The notes below the pieces were generated by a model, which saw only the letters and a list, made by a program, of their open reading frames with translations, was not told the origin of the DNA and did no database searches. From Treponema sp. (lineage in GTDB: Bacteria; Spirochaetota; Spirochaetia; Treponematales; Breznakiellaceae): a stretch of DNA of 17,947 nt. Within the stretch, counting starts at the first letter, position 1. Each line of letters opens with the position of its first letter. The DNA is taken from positions 1-17,947 of the forward strand of contig JAISBK010000016.1 in assembly GCA_031266255.1 (NCBI GenBank), read 5' to 3'. The position numbers and the translations under genes are program-made. This document shows, in pieces, positions 1 through 7,939 of the stretch.

Positions 1-1212
1 GTAATGGACTTGCGGCAGTTTTTTTTGTATATGGATACTAATACGACGTATCCCGAACTAGTAGCCACCGTTGCCCCTCCCCTGCTGCAAGGAGAACTGA
101 ATCCTTTCTCCGCATCCCGAGTTGCGGAGAGCGCCTTTGATTTTGAGCCTGAAATCCAACGCTTGGATGAACGGTTTTCTCTCTTAAACCTCTATAACGG
201 CCCCACCGGGGTCTTTAAGGACTTTGGCATTGCCTTTCTCGCGGCAGTCATGGAAGAACTGCTGAAAAATAACAGCCGGAGTATGGTCCTATCCGCTACC
301 AGGGGGGATACTGGGGTCAGTATAGCCCGTGCTTTTTATCAGCGGCAGAATATCGTCTCCTGTTTGCTTTACCCTTCAGGGCTCATCCGGGGCATTGACC
401 CCCGTACCTTTGTTTCCCAGGGGGGTAATATCATTCCGATTCAAGTCCGGGGTACCTTTGATGATTGTCAGCGCCTGGTAACCGAAGCCATCAAGGACAA
501 ACCTTTTGCAGAACGGTACGGTATTTCCACCGCCAATGCCATCAACCCGGGCCGGCTTTTGCCCCAGTCCTTTTATTACCTCTATGCCTTCATCAAACTC
601 AAGAAGGAATTAAAGGGGAGTTTACTTTTTAGTGTGCCCTGCGGCAATTTTGGTAATTTGATAGCCGGCCTCTATGCTTGGAAATTTGGTATGCCGGTAA
701 GAGGTTTTATCGCCGCGATGAACACCAACAATGCCTTTGGAGGGGTTCTGAAAGGAGAAGCATTTAAGCCCCAACATTCGATTTCCACGGTTTCTCCTGC
801 ATTGGATGTGAGTATTCCTTCAAACTATGAGCGGATCCTCTCGTTTTACGAAGAAGCCCCTGCGGTGATGCGGAACATGGTATTCCCTGCCGCGGTTGAT
901 GATAGGACCACCCTTGAGACTATGGATAAGGTCTGGAAACAATACGGCATATTTCTGGATCCCCACGGAGCGGTGGCCTTTGCCGCGGCAGAGCAGATGT
1001 TGAATTCCCATGACTTATCCAGCGAGGACGCGCATGTTGTTGTCCTTGCCACCGGGCACCCTGCACGGGAGGCAGAAACCGTTTCAAAGGCCACAGGCCA
1101 AACCATGAGCGTTCCTCCACGATTAGGAATACTCAGGAAAAAGACCGATCCCATTGCGATCATTAAACCCCACCTTGATGCAGTGGAGGGAGCTATTGCC
1201 AGTTGTATATAG
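1..1212 (+). CDS. thrC: Threonine synthase, 5' end outside the window
   Basis: PLP enzyme that converts O-phosphohomoserine to threonine, the last step of threonine synthesis, in the cytoplasm. Visible motifs, numbered from the ATG at 4: GPTGVFKDFG with the PLP-binding lysine at about residue 72, SATRGDTG (phosphate loop), VPCGNFGN, DPHGAVAFAA and ATGHPAREAE near the C-terminus. These fit the E. coli-type ThrC. In E. coli the PLP lysine is near residue 107, so about 35 residues appear to be missing. The frame is open through base 1, so the ATG at 4 is probably internal and the gene starts upstream of the window. The stop codon lies in the loop of a terminator hairpin. The next gene, xylB, is metabolically unrelated. 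Family assignment is very secure; the true start cannot be seen. Confidence 0.95.
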   Translation, partial: VMDLRQFFLYMDTNTTYPELVATVAPPLLQGELNPFSASRVAESAFDFEPEIQRLDERFSLLNLYNGPTGVFKDFGIAFLAAVMEELLKNNSRSMVLSATRGDTGVSIARAFYQRQNIVSCLLYPSGLIRGIDPRTFVSQGGNIIPIQVRGTFDDCQRLVTEAIKDKPFAERYGISTANAINPGRLLPQSFYYLYAFIKLKKELKGSLLFSVPCGNFGNLIAGLYAWKFGMPVRGFIAAMNTNNAFGGVLKGEAFKPQHSISTVSPALDVSIPSNYERILSFYEEAPAVMRNMVFPAAVDDRTTLETMDKVWKQYGIFLDPHGAVAFAAAEQMLNSHDLSSEDAHVVVLATGHPAREAETVSKATGQTMSVPPRLGILRKKTDPIAIIKPHLDAVEGAIASCI

Positions 1213-1228
1213 ATACGACGCTTTTTTT
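1202..1228 (+). terminator. Probable intrinsic terminator of thrC
   Basis: A 7-bp stem pairs GTTGTAT (1202-1208) with ATACGAC (1213-1219), with one G-T wobble and a 4-nt loop ATAG that contains the thrC stop codon. Two bases later a run of seven T (1222-1228) follows. The stem is AT-rich and so not very stable, but stem, loop and T-run are in the right order. It would separate thrC from xylBA. Confidence 0.6.
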
Positions 1229-1286
1229 CTGGTATTTTTTTATAGAGTAGAGATGCAATAAACCATACCAAGATACGGAGGATGTT

Positions 1287-2798
1287 ATGAGAACGGTGTG
1301 CGGTATAGACCTGGGAACCCAGAGTTGCAAGGTCCTGATATACGATTATGAAAAGAAAGTGGTTCTGGCCCGGGCGCAGGCACCGGTAGACATGATTGCA
1401 GAAAATGACGGCACTCGGGAACAAGAAGCTGCATGGTATGAGGAAGCGCTGAAAACCTGTTTTTCCGAGATTGAAAAAAGTGCTCCAGGGCTTAAGGCAC
1501 GTATTGCGGCTATTGGGGTTTCTGGGCATCAACATAGTTTCGTACCTTTGGATGGGGAGGGAAAGCCCCTGTACCGGGTTAAGCTCTGGTGCGATACGTC
1601 CACCGCGGCTGAATGTGAGGAACTCACTGCCCGGGCAGGGGGAGAGGCAGCCCTTATCGCGGAGACCGGTCTTCCCATGCGGCCGGGGTATACTGCGCCC
1701 AAAGTGCAGTGGCTTAAAAACCACAAACCGGATCAGTTTGCCCGGTTGCGGCATATCCTGCTTCCTCATGACTATATCAATTTTCTGCTCACCGGTGCAT
1801 ACACGGCTGAATACGGGGACGCCTCGGGTACGGCGCTCTTTAATGTCCGAACCCGTAAGTGGTCTTCTTTTGCCTGCGATCTCATTGATCCGGCAATCCA
1901 GGGCTATCTTCCCCGGCTGCTTGAACCGGGGGAAGCTGCAGGAACCGTTTCTGAAGCCGCGGCCCGGGCTTTTGGGCTGCCTCAAGGAGCCATCGTAGCT
2001 GCAGGGGGCGGGGATAACATGATGGGCGCCATTGGAACCGGAGCAGTTAAAGATGGATTCCTTACCATGAGCTTGGGAACATCAGGAACCCTTTTTGGGT
2101 TTTCTCAGGTTCCGGTGATCGATCCTACCGGAAATCTCGCTGCCTTCTGTTCCTCCACAGGAGGATGGCTGCCCCTCCTCTGTACTATGAACTGTACGGT
2201 AGCCAGCGAGGAATTCCGTTCTCTCTTTGGTCTTGAGGTCAAGGCGTTTGACGCCCAGGCAGCCAAGGCCCCCATCGGAGCAGGGGGACTGGTAGTATTA
2301 CCTTTCTTTAACGGAGAACGAACCCCGAATCTCCCCAATGGCCGGGCCAGCGTCAACGGGATCACCGCGGCTAACTTCAACCGGGAAAATATCGCCCGGG
2401 CAAGTCTTGAATCCGCGATCTTTGGGATGCGTATCGGCATGGAGGGCTTCAGTGCGTTGGGATTCAAGGCAAAGGAAATCCGGCTCATCGGTGGGGGGGC
2501 CAAAAGCCCGCTTTGGCAAAGTATCGCCGCTAATGTGCTGAACCTCCCGGTCCGGGTTCCTGCAGGAGATGAAGCTGCGGCTATGGGCGGAGCTATCCAA
2601 GCCCTTTGGACCTTAGAAAAAAAAGAAAAATTAGAAAAATTAGAAAAAAATGGTTCTATCGAATCCTTGGTAGAAGAGCTGGTCATCTTGGACGGAGGGG
2701 CTAGGGTCAACCCTGATGCAGCCGCAGTGGCGGCGTATAACCAGGCTTATGCGGTATATTCCCGTTATCTTGGGGCGTTGAGTCCCCTGTATATATAA
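1287..2798 (+). CDS. xylB: Xylulokinase
   Basis: FGGY-family sugar kinase, 503 aa, that phosphorylates D-xylulose to D-xylulose 5-phosphate using ATP. Visible features: N-terminal phosphate loop GIDLGTQSCK (residues 6-15), substrate-binding HQH at 81-83 and WCDTST around 101-106, catalytic Asp in GGGDNMMGAIGTG (D243), SLGTSG, and the adenosine motif GGGAKSPLWQ. The ATG has a good Shine-Dalgarno sequence (CGGAGGA) just upstream. It is followed after 17 nt by xylA, so the two are almost certainly one transcript. Oddity: residues 443-454 read LEKKEKLEKLEK, encoded by four 9-nt A-rich repeats, in a C-terminal stretch where I know of no such element in the family. Xylulokinase rather than another FGGY kinase is supported by both sequence and the neighbouring isomerase. 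Confidence 0.95.
   Translation: MRTVCGIDLGTQSCKVLIYDYEKKVVLARAQAPVDMIAENDGTREQEAAWYEEALKTCFSEIEKSAPGLKARIAAIGVSGHQHSFVPLDGEGKPLYRVKLWCDTSTAAECEELTARAGGEAALIAETGLPMRPGYTAPKVQWLKNHKPDQFARLRHILLPHDYINFLLTGAYTAEYGDASGTALFNVRTRKWSSFACDLIDPAIQGYLPRLLEPGEAAGTVSEAAARAFGLPQGAIVAAGGGDNMMGAIGTGAVKDGFLTMSLGTSGTLFGFSQVPVIDPTGNLAAFCSSTGGWLPLLCTMNCTVASEEFRSLFGLEVKAFDAQAAKAPIGAGGLVVLPFFNGERTPNLPNGRASVNGITAANFNRENIARASLESAIFGMRIGMEGFSALGFKAKEIRLIGGGAKSPLWQSIAANVLNLPVRVPAGDEAAAMGGAIQALWTLEKKEKLEKLEKNGSIESLVEELVILDGGARVNPDAAAVAAYNQAYAVYSRYLGALSPLYI
2613..2648 (+). repeat. Four tandem 9-bp repeats inside xylB
   Basis: Units TTAGAAAAA at 2613, 2631 and 2640, plus one variant AAAGAAAAA at 2622. They run straight into two further A residues. 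The unit length is a multiple of three, so changes in copy number keep the frame (Leu-Glu-Lys units). The A-runs could be slippage-prone. Confidence 0.9.
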
Positions 2799-2815
2799 CG
2801 ATTTGTGGAGGTTTT

Positions 2816-4159
2816 ATGGCTGATTATTTTGTGGGGAACAAAACCTATTTCCCTGGTATTGGCAGGATTCACTATGAAGGGCCTAAAAGCGATAATCCTT
2901 TGGCCTTTAAGTATTATAATCCTGAGAAAGTAGTAGGCAAGAAAAAGATGAAGGATCAGCTCCGTTTTGCTATTGCCTATTGGCACAGTTTCTGCGCGGA
3001 TGGGGCGGATCCTTTTGGAGCCCCCACCCATCCCCATCCCTGGATCACCGATGCAAAGGATCCCCTGGAGGCAGCGGAACACAAAATGGATGCGGCTTTT
3101 GAGTTTTTCACCAAGTTGGGTGCGGAATTTTATGCCTTCCATGATCGGGATATGGCTCCTGAAGGGGCAAGCCCAGGGGAAAGTGAGAAGAACCTTCAGA
3201 TGCTCGTGGCAAAGGCCAAGGAACGGCAGCAGGCCACGGGGGTCAAGCTCCTCTGGGGTACGGCGAACCTCTTCACCCACCCGCGGTTTATGAACGGTGC
3301 AGCCACCAACCCGGACTTTGCCGTGGTGAGCCTTGCAGCCGCCCAGGTTAAGGCTGCTATTGATGCCACCATTGAGCTTGGAGGACAGGGTTACACCTTC
3401 TGGGGAGGCCGGGAAGGGTACATGAGCCTACTCAACACCGATTTAAAGAAAGAGAAGGAACATTTGGCCCGGTTTCTGATTATGGCCCGGGATTATGCCC
3501 GAAAACAGGGCTTTACCGGGGCTTTTTACATTGAGCCTAAACCCATGGAGCCGACTAAACATCAGTACGATTATGATGTAGAAACCGTGGCAGGCTTCCT
3601 CCGAGCAAACGGCCTGGATAAGGACTTCCGGGTCAATATCGAAGCAAACCATGCGGAGCTTGCAGGCCATGATTTTGTCCACGAGCTTGAAACTGCCGCG
3701 AGCCTTGGTATTTTCGGTTCGGTAGATGCCAATCGGGGGGAACCGCGAAACGGCTGGGATACGGACCAGTTCCCGTCAAGTTACTACGAAACCGCACTGG
3801 CTATGTATGCCATTCTCAAGGCAGGGGGGTTCACCACTGGGGGGCTTAACTTTGACGCCAAGATCCGGAGGAATTCGGTAGATCCGGCGGATCTTTTTGA
3901 AGCCCACATCGGCGGTATGGACAGTTTCGCCGTGGGTCTGGAAGTTGCCCAGCGGATCATCGACGACGGGAAACTGGGAACTTTTGTGAAAAACCGTTAC
4001 GCCTCCTTTGATACCGGGGATGGAGCGCGGTTCGCCAAAGGGGAACTGGGTCTTGAAGAACTGGCCGGCCTGGGTTCGGTTTACGGGACTGCAGGGTTCA
4101 CCAGCGGCAAACAGGAACGGCTTGAGAATATCTTGAACCAGTATCTTCTAGGGTTGTAA
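2816..4159 (+). CDS. xylA: Xylose isomerase
   Basis: Metal-dependent isomerase, 447 aa, that interconverts D-xylose and D-xylulose; the size matches the longer (class II) xylose isomerases. Key residues are all visible: catalytic His in YAFHDRDM (H109, D112), FWGGREGY (about 195-202), metal ligand Glu in FYIEPKP (E240), NIEANHAE (E276, H279), SVDANRG (D304), GWDTDQFP (D315, D317) and LNFDAKIRRNS (D347). The start is fixed by a TGGAGG Shine-Dalgarno sequence 6 nt before ATG. It is co-transcribed downstream of xylB (gene order B-A) and produces the substrate for that kinase. No transporter or XylR-type regulator is in the window. Likely use: pentoses released from plant hemicellulose (inference). 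Confidence 0.97.
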   Translation: MADYFVGNKTYFPGIGRIHYEGPKSDNPLAFKYYNPEKVVGKKKMKDQLRFAIAYWHSFCADGADPFGAPTHPHPWITDAKDPLEAAEHKMDAAFEFFTKLGAEFYAFHDRDMAPEGASPGESEKNLQMLVAKAKERQQATGVKLLWGTANLFTHPRFMNGAATNPDFAVVSLAAAQVKAAIDATIELGGQGYTFWGGREGYMSLLNTDLKKEKEHLARFLIMARDYARKQGFTGAFYIEPKPMEPTKHQYDYDVETVAGFLRANGLDKDFRVNIEANHAELAGHDFVHELETAASLGIFGSVDANRGEPRNGWDTDQFPSSYYETALAMYAILKAGGFTTGGLNFDAKIRRNSVDPADLFEAHIGGMDSFAVGLEVAQRIIDDGKLGTFVKNRYASFDTGDGARFAKGELGLEELAGLGSVYGTAGFTSGKQERLENILNQYLLGL

Positions 4160-4171
4160 CCACGAGGATAC

Positions 4172-4215
4172 ATGCAGAGGGACCGTTCGGGTGTACCGAG
4201 GATGTCCCCCTGCAT
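4172..4215 (+). terminator. Long hairpin after xylA, possible terminator
   Basis: ATGCAGAGGGAC (4172-4183) pairs with GTCCCCCTGCAT (4204-4215): 12 bp with a single A-C mismatch. The 20-nt loop contains a second small stem (TCGG with CCGA). The hairpin starts 12 nt after the xylA stop. Only a weak T-rich stretch follows (attctatctt), so it may act as an mRNA 3'-end stabiliser or a weak terminator rather than a classic one. Confidence 0.55.
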
Positions 4216-4237
4216 ATTCTATCTTGAGCGCGGTGGT

Positions 4238-4273
4238 TTTATTATAAATTTCGCTATAACGTTCGATAATAAA
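4238..4273. repeat. AT-rich 8-bp inverted repeat upstream of the TPR lipoprotein gene
   Basis: TTTATTAT (4238-4245) and ATAATAAA (4266-4273) are perfect inverted copies 20 nt apart, in the AT-rich gap between xylA and the lipoprotein gene. It could be part of a promoter or an operator; nothing identifies a binding protein. Confidence 0.4.
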
Positions 4274-4293
4274 TAGTAAGCCTGTAGTATAGA

Positions 4294-4300
4294 GGGGGAG
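4294..4300 (+). promoter_or_regulatory. Shine-Dalgarno sequence pointing to a CTG start at 4308
   Basis: GGGGGAG ends 7 nt before an in-frame CTG at 4308 and 19 nt before the TTG at 4320. Normal spacing favours CTG (or ATT at 4302) as the real start of the following lipoprotein gene. Confidence 0.5.
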
Positions 4301-4319
4301 CATTATACTGCGTTGTCGT

Positions 4320-5441
4320 TTGGAGCTATCCTATGCAGGGTGGCTGCTCATCCTGGTCTTGACCAATATGAATCTCGCGTGTGCCCCAGAGGTGTACCGA
4401 ACTGAGGGCGTGCAGATCGATCCCTATTATATCTGTGGCTCTCAGAACGATCAGGAAATCCTACGCCAGCTTTTCATTCTCTTAGTCAAGGAACGTGAAA
4501 CCAGGGATACAGGGACCGAGCAAACCTTAGAATCTCCTGATACTGCGGCTAGAGAACAGGCATTTGCGGTGATCCGGGAGATTGCTAAACAGTATGTCCG
4601 TTTACAGGAATACGGTAAACTCATCACGTTCCTCACCTCCCGGACAAACCAGAATCCCCAAGATCCCTACAACGCCTATTACCTGCTCATGGTTGCCTAT
4701 GGATATATACAGCAGGAAGCATACCCGGTGGCTGCGCTTTACTTCGATATGATTATTAAAAATTACCCTGATTTGATGGTTGAGGGTCAATCGGTTCATT
4801 TGGCCTGTCTCAAGCAGTTGATCACGTTGGTAGATAACCCGGAACAAGAGGTTGGGTATTACGAAGAGCTTATCATCCGCTTTGCCGATTCCATTGATCT
4901 CGGGTTTGCCTACTTTATGTTAGCTCAGGCTCATGAACAAATCGGGGAATGGAATGAGGCTATCCAATCCTATACCCAGTATCTCCCCTATAGGGGTACC
5001 CCCATCCCTGGGTTTCCCAATGCGGATCAGCATGCCAAACAACTGGTGGACTTTAACAAGTCTCCTAAGGATTGGACCTTTGAGAACCTCAACAGCCTGG
5101 TCAATGCCGTCAAATCCGCCCTGGCAGATGGAAACAGCGGCAGGTTGCGGCAGTACCAGGCTAAAGTTAATTTTTTTACCCACTCCTGGGCACAAGAGGA
5201 TTCAGACGATTCTGGGGGGGTGGAATTCAACCTGGCTGACTTTATGCGGGGCAATCAGATCCGCTATGCCGATGCCCTGGATACCAGTTCAAACGCTACC
5301 GAAGCCTATTTACGCACCTCAGGGTGGGACCAAATTATTTCTACTTGGTATTTTTATTTTAGAAAGATCTATTTCCCTTTGGATCCGGATATTCATGGCC
5401 GTTGGGAGTGGGCAGGAGTTTATTATGGAGAGAAATTCTAA
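4320..5441 (+). CDS. TPR-containing lipoprotein, function unknown
   Basis: I do not recognise a named family. The protein is about 373 aa. It has a hydrophobic N-terminal segment ending in NMNLAC, a relaxed spirochaetal lipobox, so it is probably a lipoprotein facing the periplasm. The middle (about residues 115-225) looks like tetratricopeptide helices: AYYLLMVAYGYIQQ, AALYFDMIIKNYP and AYFMLAQAHEQIGEWNEA (the clearest TPR). The C-terminal 150 residues are aromatic and unassigned. The TTG at 4320 is the first standard start codon, but it is 19 nt from the Shine-Dalgarno sequence and gives an acidic n-region. A CTG at 4308 would add Arg-Cys-Arg and correct the spacing. It ends 49 nt before the transglycosylase gene, and TPR lipoproteins often scaffold envelope enzymes, so a joint role in peptidoglycan work is a reasonable inference. 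Confidence 0.75.
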   Translation: MELSYAGWLLILVLTNMNLACAPEVYRTEGVQIDPYYICGSQNDQEILRQLFILLVKERETRDTGTEQTLESPDTAAREQAFAVIREIAKQYVRLQEYGKLITFLTSRTNQNPQDPYNAYYLLMVAYGYIQQEAYPVAALYFDMIIKNYPDLMVEGQSVHLACLKQLITLVDNPEQEVGYYEELIIRFADSIDLGFAYFMLAQAHEQIGEWNEAIQSYTQYLPYRGTPIPGFPNADQHAKQLVDFNKSPKDWTFENLNSLVNAVKSALADGNSGRLRQYQAKVNFFTHSWAQEDSDDSGGVEFNLADFMRGNQIRYADALDTSSNATEAYLRTSGWDQIISTWYFYFRKIYFPLDPDIHGRWEWAGVYYGEKF

Positions 5442-5479
5442 TAATGTAGGTATAACCATGCTGTTTCGAGTACCCTTAT

Positions 5480-5484
5480 GGAGG
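5480..5484 (+). promoter_or_regulatory. Ribosome-binding site fixing the transglycosylase start
   Basis: GGAGG lies 6 nt before the ATG at 5491. The frame is open far upstream, into the preceding gene, with an ATG at 5458. Only the ATG at 5491 combines this site with a proper lipoprotein signal peptide. Confidence 0.75.
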
Positions 5485-5490
5485 TGGAGT

Positions 5491-6993
5491 ATGCAATTCT
5501 TTAAGAAAAATACGAAAAAGAAGCTATTTGTGCTTCTGATACTCAGTACCTTGATGTCCTGTGGTTCCTTGCCAGCCGAATCCATCCGGGACGAACCGGA
5601 TTTTCGTATATTCTTACCGGTTCCCGCACTTCCCGCAGAATTATTCCTGGAAATTCCCGAGGTAACTTCCGGGGTAACGCTTGAGGAACAGGGGGACATG
5701 CAAGAAGAGATTTCCCTCGCTATTGACCTGATCCCAGAATCAGATCAGCAAGCCCTGTTTAACGAGTTGATAGACCTCAACCAAGAATTCCGACCCTTGC
5801 GGCAAGTCTCCTATACTCCTGAATCAGTCCGGGTACAATCAGAGCGGCCCGCGTGGCAGGGGCTTATACCAGGGCTTGAGCAATCCCTGACCCAGCAATA
5901 CATCAGCCGGTATTCCAGTCCCGAAGGTCTTGAGTGGCTCAATGCTATCATGCGCCGGGGCAGTCCTTATCTGGCTTTTATCCGACGGGAGATCGAAGCC
6001 CGGAATCTGCCCTCAGAATTGATATACCTCCCGGTGATTGAATCTGCGTACATTTCTTCTGCGGTAAGTAGAACCGGTGCCACAGGGCTGTGGCAGTTTA
6101 TGACGAACAGTATCGCCCCGTATAATATAAAGATAACCGAGTGGGTGGATGAACGGATGGATTTCTGGAAATCTACTAGGGGAGCCCTCAGCAAACTCGA
6201 AGAAAACTACCTTCAGCTCGGAGATTGGGCATTAGCCCTGGCTGCGTACAACACCGGGCTTGGGAGCTTAACCCGGAGTATCAAGAAAACCGGTGTCAAG
6301 GACTATTGGGCACTTTCTGCAAGTAAAGAACTGCCGCTTGAAACCATTCATTTTGTGCCTAAACTCTTGGCGATATCCTACATTATGTCTAACCCTCGGT
6401 ATTTCGGGGTTGAACCGGTATGGCCCCAGGATCCTGAATGGACCAGGGTCAAGGTGGGCCGAACCGTTGATCTCGGCTTATTGGCCCTAGCAGCCGAGGT
6501 TGACCACGATGAGCTCAAACGAGCCAATCGGGAACTTTTATTTAACGTTACCCCTCCGGATGCGGACTACCATCTCAAGGTACGGGCCGCGGATGTTGCA
6601 GCGATCTCTGCGGTATTAGAGCGGCGTGATTTTGCCCTCATCAAATATTATTTTCATACCATTGCATCCGGAGATACCCTGTCTGCCCTGGCTCTGCAGT
6701 ATGGCATATCCGTGGATCATATCCTCAATGCCAACCCAGGCACCCAGGCCAAGTATTTGAAAATCGGTTCCCGGCTCTTGATCCCCGCGTTTAAGGACCT
6801 CCAAGGATCGCTGTCCAGTACCACCATTGGATTTGGGCAATTTGAGGGAAAACATCTGGTAAAATCAGGAGAAACCCTCTGGTCCATTGCACGGTCGTAC
6901 AATATCACTCCTGAGGCCTTGGCACATGCGAACGGCATGGGATTAAGTGATATTCTTTATGAAGGAAAACATCTGAAAACTCCGATAAGGTAA
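5491..6993 (+). CDS. mltD: MltD-like membrane-bound lytic transglycosylase with two LysM domains
   Basis: Cleaves the glycan backbone of peptidoglycan, leaving 1,6-anhydro-muramic ends, in the periplasm. About 500 aa. The lipoprotein signal has a lysine-rich n-region, a hydrophobic core and lipobox LMSC near residue 25. The SLT domain carries the MltD signatures: ELIYLPVIESAY with catalytic Glu at about 184, GATGLWQFM, ALAAYNTGLGSL, and a FVPKLLAISYI segment typical of MltD. Two LysM modules follow (about 386-431 and 453-498, with SGDTLSALA and SGETLWSIA) for glycan binding. The start at 5491 is chosen from the ribosome-binding site and signal peptide; the upstream open frame overlaps the TPR gene and is not coding. 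Stop and next ATG are 2 nt apart, so it is co-transcribed with the exported protein downstream. Confidence 0.9.
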   Translation: MQFFKKNTKKKLFVLLILSTLMSCGSLPAESIRDEPDFRIFLPVPALPAELFLEIPEVTSGVTLEEQGDMQEEISLAIDLIPESDQQALFNELIDLNQEFRPLRQVSYTPESVRVQSERPAWQGLIPGLEQSLTQQYISRYSSPEGLEWLNAIMRRGSPYLAFIRREIEARNLPSELIYLPVIESAYISSAVSRTGATGLWQFMTNSIAPYNIKITEWVDERMDFWKSTRGALSKLEENYLQLGDWALALAAYNTGLGSLTRSIKKTGVKDYWALSASKELPLETIHFVPKLLAISYIMSNPRYFGVEPVWPQDPEWTRVKVGRTVDLGLLALAAEVDHDELKRANRELLFNVTPPDADYHLKVRAADVAAISAVLERRDFALIKYYFHTIASGDTLSALALQYGISVDHILNANPGTQAKYLKIGSRLLIPAFKDLQGSLSSTTIGFGQFEGKHLVKSGETLWSIARSYNITPEALAHANGMGLSDILYEGKHLKTPIR

Positions 6994-6995
6994 GT

Positions 6996-7883
6996 ATGAA
7001 ACCACGTATACTCTTCTGTTGGTTGTTGCTGGTCTTAGCAGGGGCGGTTTTTGGGGAAACCAAGGTTGCCATTAGCGGATCTATTGAATGGGAACGGATG
7101 GAAATTAAGGCCGTGGTAAAGGTGGATCTTGCTTCTGCGGGGATTCGCCTCCCTACCGGTAGAGTCCAGGCAGAGGAAATTCTCCTGCATGAATACCCCT
7201 ACCTGGTCCGACCCTATCTCTTGTCCATACTGGTTGATTCCGCTCATACACTGGAAGATATGTTAAACCGGGGGGAATTTTCCATCAGGAGTACGGATAC
7301 TATCAGTGCATCCGCGCAAAAGCTTGCCTCAGCATTCACCTTGGACTTTGCTTTTATATCCGCCCAATACATCCTGAGTCTGGAGAGACTGAGTAAGGAA
7401 CTGACACGCCACAGCCGGACTACGGATAGTATGCGGCTCCTCATTCCGGTTCCTGCGGTCCCTTATACAGGGATCCTTATTATTGCTGATGAGGAATTAC
7501 CGGTGCATGGCAGGCATAGCACTGCCCTTATCCGCCCCTGTCTTTTCCCAAAGATCTGGGACTCAGATATGAACCTTATATACGAACAGAGTATGGTGGA
7601 TCTCCAACAAGTACAGAGTATCGTCCGGTATGTGTCCAGCAATCAGATATTTCGGCCTAACCCTTCGGGGCTTGAGGAAGATCTGAACCGTTTGGTAGGT
7701 TCTAATCCCTTACGGATCATCGCTCAGGGCGTATTCGGCATCCATCCTACGGATCCCATTATAGACCGGGAAGATGCACTCCAGATTATCTCTATCGAGG
7801 AGAACCGCAGGCTCCTACGGGAAGGCCGCGTAGCCATCGTCCTGAACCAGCAGGTCTTGCATACATCCTTCTCCGCGCCCTAA
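6996..7883 (+). CDS. Exported protein of unknown function
   Basis: 295 aa with a clear Sec signal peptide (Lys/Arg n-region, hydrophobic LLLVLAGAVFG, likely signal peptidase I cleavage before ETKVA near residue 21). There is no cysteine at the cleavage site, so it is probably periplasmic or outer-membrane-associated rather than a lipoprotein. The mature part is mixed alpha/beta. It includes ILIIADEELPVHG and a C-terminal block GIHPTDPIIDREDALQIIS leading to EGRVAIVL, which look like conserved cores. I cannot assign a family. The start codon lies 2 nt after the transglycosylase stop with an AAGG ribosome-binding site inside that gene's end, so translation is probably coupled. By context it belongs to an envelope module with the TPR lipoprotein and transglycosylase. 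Confidence 0.8.
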   Translation: MKPRILFCWLLLVLAGAVFGETKVAISGSIEWERMEIKAVVKVDLASAGIRLPTGRVQAEEILLHEYPYLVRPYLLSILVDSAHTLEDMLNRGEFSIRSTDTISASAQKLASAFTLDFAFISAQYILSLERLSKELTRHSRTTDSMRLLIPVPAVPYTGILIIADEELPVHGRHSTALIRPCLFPKIWDSDMNLIYEQSMVDLQQVQSIVRYVSSNQIFRPNPSGLEEDLNRLVGSNPLRIIAQGVFGIHPTDPIIDREDALQIISIEENRRLLREGRVAIVLNQQVLHTSFSAP

Positions 7884-7885
7884 AT

Positions 7886-7929
7886 CAATGGGCAGAAGTC
7901 TTACCTACCCATTGAGGCCCTGCTTTTTT
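7886..7929 (+). terminator. Intergenic hairpin between convergent genes, probable terminator
   Basis: CAATGGG (7886-7892) pairs perfectly with CCCATTG (7908-7914). Two more pairs are possible inside after a mismatch. A run of six T follows at 7924-7929, nine bases beyond the stem. It lies between two converging genes. The dyad could also serve the minus-strand gene, but no T-run follows it in that direction. Confidence 0.5.
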
Positions 7930-7939
7930 CTTGAGCCTG

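Noticed and set aside
846..1985. Long minus-strand open frame of 379 codons opposite thrC and xylB
   Set aside because: It overlaps two unmistakable enzymes on the other strand, has low-complexity Arg/Pro/Ser-rich content and no family signature; it is a shadow.
1471..1998. 175-codon plus-strand frame inside xylB
   Set aside because: It lies entirely within the well-supported xylulokinase in another frame and has no recognisable motif.
4933..5490. Open frame extending the transglycosylase upstream by 186 codons
   Set aside because: It overlaps the TPR lipoprotein in another frame; ribosome-binding site and lipoprotein signal place the true start at 5491.
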